Source: Synergistaceae bacterium (GTDB taxonomy: Bacteria; Synergistota; Synergistia; Synergistales; Synergistaceae). From it: DNA of 5,093 bases. A program made the translations under genes and the position numbers. The stretch covers positions 1-5,093 of the forward strand of contig JAUNNW010000098.1 in NCBI GenBank assembly GCA_030531285.1, given 5' to 3'. This document shows positions 1-5,093 of the stretch, in pieces (position 1 is the first letter of the stretch; every line of letters begins with the position of its first letter). Below the pieces are notes generated by a model. The model did not search any database, was not told where the DNA came from, and saw nothing but the letters and a program-made list of their open reading frames with translations.

Positions 1-3000
1 CGTCCAGCCTCAGATTTCCTGTGATGTAAGTCGTTCCGTTCACATTGTAGTCACCCTTAACCGTTGCGTTTTTCGTTGTAATACGGCTTTTGCCTTTGGT
101 GTCGAGCGTGCCCGTAAGATTGATTGTGTCGCCGTTGAGATCTGCCTCGTCAAGCGTGAGCGTTCCGTTGATGTTCGCGGTGTCTGTTACGTTCACCGTT
201 ATATTTTTGAATTCAGATTCGCCGTTTTCGGTGAGCGTTCTTGCCGTTATTTTTGTGTCGTTTTTGCCTGCGCCTTCAATTCTTGCATCGTCAAGCGCAA
301 GGCTGCCCGCTATACTGCCGCCTTCCGTTGTGTTCAGCGTTATGCCTTCAATTGTGAGGTCTCCGGCGCCGTCAATCGTTTTCGCCGTAATTTCCGTATT
401 GTCTTTGCCTTTTCCTTTAAGCGTCGTATCTGATGCCGTTTCAATCGCTCCGTTTCCGCTTATGCCTTTGTCAAAGGTGTTGGTTCCTTTGGCTTTGACA
501 GTTCCTTCATTGACGATGTCTCCGTCTTCGTTATCCTTAAAGGTTACATCTTCAAGCGTTACGATGCCGCCGTCTTTGTTTGTTACGGCAGGATTAAAGT
601 TCTGTATAGTTACGTCCTTGAGGTTGAGGGCATCGCCTTCGGCTCCGCCATGTTCCGTGTCAGCGACAATTATTCCGCCGTTGCCCTTTCCATCAAGCAC
701 AGGGGTAGTTGCCGTGTCGCCCGAGATTGTAAATTCGCCGTCTCTGCGCGTATTGTCAAGCGCACCAAGGTCTTTTTCAACGGTGTCTGTACCGGCGACA
801 ATATATCCGTTTGTGGAGCCAGCTCCGGGGTTTTCGTTGTTGACTATCTGTTTCAGCGTAAGGTCGGAGTTTAACTCCTTGAGAACGCTCATGTAGCCGA
901 TTTTCTCTGTTCCGTCAACATCGTTTTTTGCCTGACTGAATGTGTATTTATAGCCGGCGCTTGTCTGCCAGTTGCTGTCCTTCACGGTAAGATCACTACC
1001 TGTTCCTTCCGCGTTCAGGTATTGCATTTCCTGTGGTTTTCCAAGTTCCCAACCGTCTGACGAACTTTCGTTAAGCGTTATTGTGCCGAGTTTTATTGTT
1101 CCCGTTGCGTTTCCGCTGACGGTTATTATGTCGTCTGCCGTTATGTATGGGCTTGTTGTATTTAACGTCGCGGAGAAACTGTAAACTGCCTTCTCTGCGT
1201 TAAACTGCGCAAGTCCACCAAGGTTTTTCGCGGTGAATTCTACTTTTTCGCCAAGCGTAACTTTACCGCCCGTGATTTTGCCGTTTGTTGCGAACGATAC
1301 CTTGTCTTCTGAAGCGCTTCCGGAAATAACTTTAATATCTCCGTTATTGATAATTTCACAGCCTATATAATTTGCAGGAGCGATTATCTTTGCGTCTGTT
1401 TCAACAACTGTTGTTCCGCTGCCGGTAATTGCTCCCGCAAGAGTGTCTTCAACTACAGCCGTTCCGCCGCTGTCTTTGAGGCAGGCAAGAACGAAATTTC
1501 CGTTGTTCATCGCTCCACCTGAAATACCGCTTGCCTGAGTGGTAAAGCTGCCGTTGTTTATAACAACGCCTGTTATATTTCCGTTCTGCGGCACAGGAAT
1601 ATCATCGCTTATACCTTTTTGGTTCACAAACACGGCACCCTCTTCAACAGTCACACCGCCTGAAATGCTGCCTCCGTTCATAACCGTTGAGCCGCTTTTC
1701 GCAAGCAAATCTCCTTCAATCGTTCCGTTAAAATCCTCTTCCATGCCAAGGTTACCAATTACGTTCATAAACATAGAATCCCCGGCACCAACGGTAACAT
1801 CACCTAAGAGCGCACCTCCATTGAGAACCATCACGTCATACTCATCGGCTTCAATAGAGAGTTTCCCGCTGATTTCGCCCGTATTTATAAAAGTACTGTC
1901 TCTTGCCGTCGTGTCAACAGATATCTTTTTGTTGTTCTTTATGCCTTCACCGCGCAGAAGAAGTTTGCCTTTGCCGGAAATGTCTCCGCCGATCTCTCCG
2001 CCTTTATCGTCTATTGTGAGCATGGCGCCTTCCGCTATGATGTTTTTGTCACCCGCAACACAAGCCGCGAAGGAGGTAACGCTGCCCATAATGTTGATTG
2101 TTCCGCCGCTCACTATTCCTTCATAATATGGATCAGGGTCAGCGTATATTTTTTTGCCAAGGCTTCCGCCTGTCAGATTGACAACACCGTCAGCATCAAC
2201 AGAGATTGCCCTTGCGGCAATATTGCTTGCGTCGGCTGTCACCTCACCGCTGATATTAAGCTGTCCGCCGTCAATTTTTTTGTCAAGCGCCCCTCCCTTG
2301 AGATTAACTGTTCCGTTATTTGTTACGTCTCCGCCAATATTTGACGCTCCGATCGCAAGCGATTTGTCTGCGTTTATCGTTATACTGTTTGCTATTTTCT
2401 TGTCTGACTTTATACTGCCGTCTATCGTCGTTGTGCCTGTGCCGGTAATTTCGCTTCCAAGCGCCGCATCAATGCCTGTGAGAATGAGAACGTTGTTATT
2501 TTCAATGCCTCCGGTAGCGGTCGCGGCATCTGTGGTAAAACTGCCGTTGTTTATAACGTGTCCCGTTATTGTTCCCGCGTAGTTTTCAAAACCTATCGCA
2601 GTTAGGTCACAATTGTTGCTTAAGGTTGCGCCAACGTTGTTTATGATGTCGCCTGAGATAAGTCCGCCGTTTCTGAAAACACCGCTGTTTTCAACGTCGC
2701 TGCTGATGTTTCCGTTCAAATAACCGGTAACTTCATACGTAACCGGGCCATTGGATATAACGTTGTTGAAGAAACTGTTTGCCCCTATGCTGACTCCGCC
2801 TGAAAGTTCTCCGCCGTTCACAATTACATAGTGGCTGTTGTTTGCTTCCACTGTGAGTTTGCCCTTCACCGCTCCCGCTTTGCCTTCCATTTCAGGACTT
2901 GTGGATTTGGCTATTACAAAGTTTTTAACAGTGTTGGCAATCGTCAGATCCGTTTCTATTTCATCAAACACGGCAAGGTCGTCTATCGCCCTAACGCTTC

Positions 3001-5032
3001 CTTTGCCGCTGAGTTTCTGTGTCAAATTGCCGCTGCGTAAAGTAAGCGTTACGCCTTCTTCTATGTTGTTAAAGTTTCCCTGCAGTCTGCTTGGTGTTGA
3101 GGTTAAATCTCCAAGAATGTTGATCGTTCCGCCTCTAATCGTTCTTATGAGATTTCCGCCCGTCAGATTGACAATACCGCTGTTTGGGATGGCATAGATG
3201 CTGGGGGTTATGCCGTCTGCGTTTGCGGTAAGTTCCGCGCCATCTCCAACTATCAATTGATATATGCCGTCTATTGCTCCGGTCCCGCTTACGATTGTTT
3301 TGCCTCCGGCTATTGTCAGGATGGCTTCGCCTTCGCCTGTAAGCTTTCCTTTTATCGTATTATCTCCTTTGAACGTAAAGTTATTGACTGTCGTGAGTGT
3401 TGCTCCGCTGCCAACAGTCACGTTGCCGGTCAGGGTTGTGCCGCTTGTCGCGTCTGCGGTGATTTTGCCTGTCTGACTGTCTGCTACAGTTACCGCTGTG
3501 TCATATTCGCCGGCTTCAAAGCTGAGTTCGGCGTCATACGAAAGGTTTGCGGTCAGATCGCTTTCGGCGTAATCTCTTTTAAGCGTTGTTATTGCTCCTG
3601 CGCCTGTAACGGCAATATTACCAACCTCGTTAAATTCGGAGGCATAGTCCGTCTGTTTATAGCCGTTTGCTTGTTCGCCAAAAATGCAAAGCGTGTAGTT
3701 CGCAGGTGTTATTCCGCTTACGTCTATTGTTTTTGTGTCTGCCGCAGAGTTGCTTATTTTGGCGTAGTTCACGTAGTTTCCGCTGCTGTCTTTGAGCAGT
3801 GCGGATACATACATGTTATCTCCCATTGTTGCTCCGCTGTAGGCAACAGACAGTTTTTCGGTTCCAATCTGTTCTGAACCCACTATATTAAGCTGCTTGT
3901 CGCCGCCGGCTGCCGCTGCTGTCGCGGCAAGTTCGTTGACATCCCAGCCTTCCTGAGTAACTTCTGCCAAAGTTATCGTCGGAACATTAATGGACCCGTC
4001 TTTCAGCGTCAGCTTCCAGCCGTCCGAAGCTCCGTCTCCTGTCAGGTTAAAGCCGTCTCCAACGTCTACGGTTTCCTTGCCGCCTTCTGCGGCGGATAAG
4101 AACAAAATTTGACTCGAATCCAAATTTAATGCAGGGCGAACAACGTTATCGCTGCCCGTTACATCGTTAAAATCATTGACGAGACCGGAAGAGCAAACAA
4201 GATACTTGCTTGTGCTATTCTGCCCCGGTGATCGAAGCAACCAATAATAACCATCGCCGTCTTCTTCTGCCGCGCGATCATTGTCGTACACACTTGCATG
4301 TCGCGCCATGTCTGTACCCAAAATTTTTCTTGTGGCGCTTGGCTCCCCTTTTCCGTTATTTTCAAAGCCATACTCTTCGTTCATAACCTCTTCGCAGCTT
4401 AAAAGGAAAAGTTTGTCCGTTGTTTCTATGTCGCTGCCTGCGTTCTCGCCGCCTGCTGTGTGCTTTGTGTCCTTTATCGCCGCGTATTCTTTATCGCTGA
4501 ATGCGTCTTTAGCAAAGCTGCCCCATGATGTTACGTTTCCGTCCGCTCCAAAGGCCGTGGCGGCTGTCGTGTTGTTCAAGGTGTTACGAGCATCTGATGT
4601 CTCCCACTTGTTGGCATTTTCATCGGAAATATCCTTATTGTGACCGTATTTACCGCTCTCCCAATCTTTCACGTTAATCGCGTCTGCATACAATCCTCGG
4701 TCAGCAAGAAGAAGTATGCCTTTGTTGGAAGAGGAATCTGTATAATCCAACGGCGCATTCGTTGCAAGTACGCGCCATTTTATGCCTTCATAAACGTAGT
4801 GTGTATTATTGAATTCTTCAGGCGACATTTTGTCTCCGCTTGGATCATAGCCTGTCGCCTTGCTCTGCCAGTAGTTGCCAAAGTAGATGGTTGAGGCATT
4901 GTTTGTGCCTGCGCCGTTGCCGCCTTCAATTTCCGTTATTTTCGCAAGTCCACCCGCCATTGCTGGCGATACAGTCGCAAAGATGAATGATATGAGCATT
5001 AGGATTGTTGCAAACTTCTTGAATCTTGTCAT
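1..5032 (-). CDS. Giant secreted repeat protein with DUF6273-like N-terminal domain (adhesin/autotransporter-passenger-like), 3' end outside window
   Basis: The frame is open for 1677 codons from the ATG at 5032-5030 to the window edge, with no stop or frameshift. The start is supported by a strong ribosome binding site 10 bases upstream and by an immediate signal peptide. Order of parts: signal peptide (residues 1-26), DUF6273-like domain (about 49-311), a second globular domain (about 312-477), a Gly/Asn/Thr-rich solenoid-like repeat region (about 478-1211) with a duplicated module, a spacer (1212-1357), and a second repeat region resembling autotransporter passengers (1358 to the edge). 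Only seven cysteines are visible (residues 213, 280, 449, 808, 991, 1184, 1225), as is usual for long extracellular beta proteins. The likely role is a surface or released structural/adhesive protein; no catalytic motif is seen. The C-terminal anchor is not in the window, so the export route after Sec is unknown. Gene identity is unrecognised; the coding call itself is very secure. Confidence 0.96.
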   Translation of the reverse strand, partial: MTRFKKFATILMLISFIFATVSPAMAGGLAKITEIEGGNGAGTNNASTIYFGNYWQSKATGYDPSGDKMSPEEFNNTHYVYEGIKWRVLATNAPLDYTDSSSNKGILLLADRGLYADAINVKDWESGKYGHNKDISDENANKWETSDARNTLNNTTAATAFGADGNVTSWGSFAKDAFSDKEYAAIKDTKHTAGGENAGSDIETTDKLFLLSCEEVMNEEYGFENNGKGEPSATRKILGTDMARHASVYDNDRAAEEDGDGYYWLLRSPGQNSTSKYLVCSSGLVNDFNDVTGSDNVVRPALNLDSSQILFLSAAEGGKETVDVGDGFNLTGDGASDGWKLTLKDGSINVPTITLAEVTQEGWDVNELAATAAAAGGDKQLNIVGSEQIGTEKLSVAYSGATMGDNMYVSALLKDSSGNYVNYAKISNSAADTKTIDVSGITPANYTLCIFGEQANGYKQTDYASEFNEVGNIAVTGAGAITTLKRDYAESDLTANLSYDAELSFEAGEYDTAVTVADSQTGKITADATSGTTLTGNVTVGSGATLTTVNNFTFKGDNTIKGKLTGEGEAILTIAGGKTIVSGTGAIDGIYQLIVGDGAELTANADGITPSIYAIPNSGIVNLTGGNLIRTIRGGTINILGDLTSTPSRLQGNFNNIEEGVTLTLRSGNLTQKLSGKGSVRAIDDLAVFDEIETDLTIANTVKNFVIAKSTSPEMEGKAGAVKGKLTVEANNSHYVIVNGGELSGGVSIGANSFFNNVISNGPVTYEVTGYLNGNISSDVENSGVFRNGGLISGDIINNVGATLSNNCDLTAIGFENYAGTITGHVINNGSFTTDAATATGGIENNNVLILTGIDAALGSEITGTGTTTIDGSIKSDKKIANSITINADKSLAIGASNIGGDVTNNGTVNLKGGALDKKIDGGQLNISGEVTADASNIAARAISVDADGVVNLTGGSLGKKIYADPDPYYEGIVSGGTINIMGSVTSFAACVAGDKNIIAEGAMLTIDDKGGEIGGDISGKGKLLLRGEGIKNNKKISVDTTARDSTFINTGEISGKLSIEADEYDVMVLNGGALLGDVTVGAGDSMFMNVIGNLGMEEDFNGTIEGDLLAKSGSTVMNGGSISGGVTVEEGAVFVNQKGISDDIPVPQNGNITGVVINNGSFTTQASGISGGAMNNGNFVLACLKDSGGTAVVEDTLAGAITGSGTTVVETDAKIIAPANYIGCEIINNGDIKVISGSASEDKVSFATNGKITGGKVTLGEKVEFTAKNLGGLAQFNAEKAVYSFSATLNTTSPYITADDIITVSGNATGTIKLGTITLNESSSDGWELGKPQEMQYLNAEGTGSDLTVKDSNWQTSAGYKYTFSQAKNDVDGTEKIGYMSVLKELNSDLTLKQIVNNENPGAGSTNGYIVAGTDTVEKDLGALDNTRRDGEFTISGDTATTPVLDGKGNGGIIVADTEHGGAEGDALNLKDVTIQNFNPAVTNKDGGIVTLEDVTFKDNEDGDIVNEGTVKAKGTNTFDKGISGNGAIETASDTTLKGKGKDNTEITAKTIDGAGDLTIEGITLNTTEGGSIAGSLALDDARIEGAGKNDTKITARTLTENGESEFKNITVNVTDTANINGTLTLDEADLNGDTINLTGTLDTKGKSRITTKNATVKGDYNVNGTTYITGNLRLD
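134..274 (-). repeat. 47-residue tandem repeat, copy 2 (residues 1587-1633)
   Basis: This copy begins GAGKNDTKITARTL, continues with FKNITVNVTD and ends NINGTLTLDEADLNG, in register with copy 1 without gaps. A more diverged third copy seems to follow toward the window edge (ITTKNA at about 1651-1656, YITGNLRLD at 1669-1677) with a spacing of about 49 residues, so the array probably continues outside the window. Confidence 0.8.
275..415 (-). repeat. 47-residue tandem repeat, copy 1 (residues 1540-1586)
   Basis: The copy reads GKGKDNTEITAKTI at its start, has LTIEGITLNT in the middle and ends with SIAGSLALDDARIEG. Every landmark recurs exactly 47 residues (141 bp) later in the adjoining copy. 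One repeat would span about two turns of a beta-helix if each turn is near 22-24 residues, which is an inference. Confidence 0.8.
962..1399 (-). other. Spacer between the two repeat types (residues 1212-1357)
   Basis: This stretch contains NYIGCEIINNGDIKV (1221-1235), ITGGKVTLGEKVEF (1253-1266), TGTIKLGTITLNE (1310-1322) and SDGWELG (1325-1331). The first half still looks solenoid-like. The second half carries the SDGWxL and TITL pieces also seen in the N-terminal domain near residue 336, so it may be a diverged repeat of that linker. No known domain is recognised. Confidence 0.45.
1400..2188 (-). repeat. Duplicated solenoid module, copy B (residues 949-1211)
   Basis: This is the second copy of the module: GVVNLTGG (949-956), TINIMGSVTS (978-987), AEGAMLTI (1000-1007), ISGKGKL (1018-1024), GKLSIEA (1056-1062), LNGGALLGDVTVGA (1070-1083), a NVIxN block (1090-1094), ITGVVINNGSFTT (1153-1165) and ITGSGTTVV (1202-1210). 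Differences from copy A include an insertion of about 12 residues after NLTGG (containing YADPDPYYEG) and about 9 extra residues before ITGSGTT. The copies are diverged in protein but still alignable in DNA over short patches, so the duplication is not recent. Confidence 0.85.
2189..2419 (-). repeat. Inter-module segment with partial copy of the leading motif (residues 872-948)
   Basis: Between the two large modules lies GTVNLKGGALDKKIDGG (907-923) followed by QLNISGEVTA (924-933). This matches the leading NLTGG...GGTINIxGxVT motif of modules A and B, and the LDKKI stretch is close to LGKKI in module B. The leading motif therefore occurs three times in the visible protein, at about 619, 907 and 949. 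The middle copy lacks the rest of the module. Confidence 0.7.
2420..3178 (-). repeat. Duplicated solenoid module, copy A (residues 619-871)
   Basis: The module opens with GIVNLTGG (619-626) and TINILGDLTS (636-645). It continues through EEGVTLTL (658-665), LSGKG (674-678), GKLTVEA (724-730), VNGGELSGGVSIGA (738-751), a NVIxN block (757-761) and ITGHVINNGSFTT (822-834), and ends at ITGTGTTTI (862-870). The same landmarks recur in the same order 330-344 residues later in copy B. DNA similarity persists in patches: 2532-2557 matches 1539-1564 with one mismatch, and 3154-3179 matches 2164-2189 with two. Confidence 0.85.
3179..3601 (-). repeat. Irregular solenoid-like repeat segment (residues 478-618)
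   Basis: The residue pattern switches here to short strands separated by Gly, Asn and Asp turns, for example LTGNVTVGSGATLTTV, NTIKGKLTGEGEAILTIAGG and TGAIDGIYQLIVGDGAELTA. Strand-turn units recur about every 10-20 residues, as expected for a right-handed beta-helix or similar solenoid. The repeats are too degenerate for a fixed period to be read by eye. It forms the start of the stalk that leads into the duplicated modules. Confidence 0.6.
3602..4099 (-). other. Second N-terminal globular domain (residues about 312-477)
   Basis: This segment is less glycine-rich than what follows and looks like one or two beta-sandwich units. Visible pieces are SDGWKLTLKDG (336-346), an Ala-rich stretch ELAATAAAAGG before residue 378, LSVAYSGATMGDNMYVSALL (the extracellular-type beta strands near 395-414), GITPANYTLCIFGEQANG (440-457) and KQTDYASEF (459-467). 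The pattern of a predicted strand pair followed by a YTL-x-IF-x-E strand resembles the segment that follows DUF6273 in related secreted proteins, as I remember them. No catalytic residues are apparent. It probably links the N-terminal domain to the repeat stalk. Confidence 0.5.
4100..4888 (-). other. DUF6273-like domain (residues about 49-311)
   Basis: Several landmarks appear in the order I associate with DUF6273: an opening IYFGNYWQS (49-57), GIKWRVLA (83-90), GILLLADRGL (105-114), WETSDARNTLN (143-153), KLFLLSCEEV (207-216), YYWLLRSPG (262-270) and a closing VRPALNLD (298-305). The domain is common in secreted proteins of anaerobic Firmicutes, Synergistota and spirochaetes. Its function is not established; the terminal WLRSPG/VRPAL pattern recalls the formylglycine-generating enzyme/C-type-lectin-like fold, suggesting ligand binding rather than catalysis, but that is inference. 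The assignment rests on motif memory, not a profile search. Confidence 0.8.
4955..5032 (-). other. Sec signal peptide (residues 1-26)
   Basis: The protein begins with a basic stretch (MTRFKK), followed by a hydrophobic core over residues 7-21 (FATILMLISFIFATV) and a small-residue cleavage site SPAMA before GG. Cleavage by signal peptidase I is expected after Ala26. There is no lipobox cysteine, so this is not a lipoprotein signal. It is shorter than the extended signal peptides found on some large autotransporters. Confidence 0.92.
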
Positions 5033-5042
5033 TTTGAAATGA

Positions 5043-5049
5043 CCCCCTT
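5043..5049 (-). promoter_or_regulatory. Ribosome binding site of the giant gene
   Basis: On the minus strand AAGGGGG lies 10 bases before the ATG. It differs from the consensus AAGGAGG at one position and supports the chosen start. No other in-frame ATG with a comparable site is available; the next methionine (residue 12) lies inside the signal peptide core. Confidence 0.85.
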
Positions 5050-5051
5050 GT

Positions 5052-5086
5052 ACAAATTACGAATGACAAATTACAAATGACGAATG
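5052..5086 (-). repeat. Five tandem heptamers in the 5' leader, consensus (C/A)ATT(C/T)GT
   Basis: Read on the minus strand the units are CATTCGT, CATTTGT, AATTTGT, CATTCGT and AATTTGT, exactly end to end, stopping 2 bases before the ribosome binding site. Only positions 1 and 5 vary. Heptanucleotide tandem repeats of this general kind are known as dispersed intergenic repeats in several bacterial phyla. Here the tract fills most of the visible 61 bases upstream of the gene, so no promoter can be called; it must lie outside the window or overlap the repeats. Confidence 0.85.
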
Positions 5087-5093
5087 TAAAAAC

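Larger units (their letters stand above)
1..961 (-). other. Autotransporter-passenger / pectate-lyase-like repeat region (residues 1358 to window edge)
   Basis: The sequence runs GYKYTFSQ (1360-1367), IGYMSVLKELNSDLTLKQIV (1378-1397), KDLGALDN (1420-1427), GEFTISG (1432-1438), VLDGKGNGGIIVA (1445-1457), LNLKDVTIQNF (1469-1479) and VTLEDVTFKDN (1491-1501). The order FTIxG, DGxGxxG, LxLxxVTIxNF, then LxxVTFxxN is what I associate with right-handed beta-helix passengers of bacterial autotransporters and polymorphic outer-membrane-protein-like families. No beta-barrel or sorting signal is seen because the gene runs off the window. The assignment is by pattern only. Confidence 0.55.

Noticed and set aside
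90..896. Long plus-strand open frame of 268 codons, rich in Ser, Pro and Val
   Set aside because: It lies wholly antisense to the giant gene. Its composition is what the complement of Gly/Asn/Thr/Asp-rich codons gives, and it has no domain-like pattern. The start has no convincing ribosome binding site.
1400..3178. Repeats as a CRISPR array or insertion sequence
   Set aside because: The repeats are in frame, protein-coding and of irregular DNA similarity, without spacers, terminal inverted repeats or a transposase.
1539..3197. Plus-strand open frames at 1539-2126, 2154-2582 and 2838-3197
   Set aside because: All are antisense to continuous coding sequence and share the same Ser/Pro/Leu-rich low-complexity look. 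They arise because the minus-strand gene rarely uses TTA, CTA and TCA.
3257..3877. Plus-strand open frame of 206 codons, rich in Cys, Phe and Arg
   Set aside because: It is another antisense shadow: the high cysteine and aromatic content comes from reading the complement of Thr, Ala and Lys/Asn codons. No family resemblance is seen.
4100..4260. End of the DUF6273-like domain as a variable region of a diversity-generating retroelement
   Set aside because: The WLRSPG...VRPAL end is C-type-lectin-like and contains several Asn codons, but no template repeat and no reverse transcriptase are present in the window, and the domain is N-terminal rather than at the protein's end.
4159..4371. Minus-strand 70-codon frame overlapping the DUF6273-like region
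   Set aside because: It is in a different frame within the continuous giant gene, which has recognisable DUF6273 motifs here; the small frame has none.
5033..5093. Promoter -10/-35 boxes upstream of the giant gene
   Set aside because: AT-rich hexamers can be picked out, but all fall inside the heptamer array and have no properly spaced partner.

Overview
The window holds essentially one thing: the 5' part of a single very long gene on the minus strand. It starts at 5032 and reads through 1677 codons without a stop until it leaves the window at base 1. I checked every line of the minus-strand frame for stop codons and found none. The product is a large exported, repeat-rich surface protein. 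It has a typical Sec signal peptide, then a globular domain resembling DUF6273, then a shorter beta-sandwich-like domain. More than 1100 residues of Gly/Asn/Thr-rich, beta-solenoid-like sequence follow, with internal duplications. The C-terminus, where a cell-surface anchor or an outer-membrane barrel would be expected, lies outside the window.

Layout from the gene start, right to left: 5087-5093 has nothing recognisable; 5052-5086 is a tract of five 7-bp tandem repeats; 5043-5049 is a strong ribosome binding site; 4955-5032 encodes the signal peptide; 4100-4888 the DUF6273-like domain; 3602-4099 a second N-terminal domain; 3179-3601 the first, less regular repeat segment; 2420-3178 and 1400-2188 two copies of a duplicated module about 330 residues apart, with a partial copy of its leading motif between them; 962-1399 a spacer; 1-961 a second type of repeat region resembling autotransporter or pectate-lyase-like passengers, with a 47-residue tandem repeat at 134-415.

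Organism: the base composition is intermediate by eye. The pairing of a DUF6273-like domain with a giant solenoid, together with heptamer repeats of the ATTCGT/ATTTGT type, would fit an anaerobic gut-type bacterium such as a member of Synergistota. This is inference from general resemblance only; no taxonomic marker gene is present. The plus strand contains many open frames, some over 200 codons, but all are antisense shadows of the minus-strand gene.
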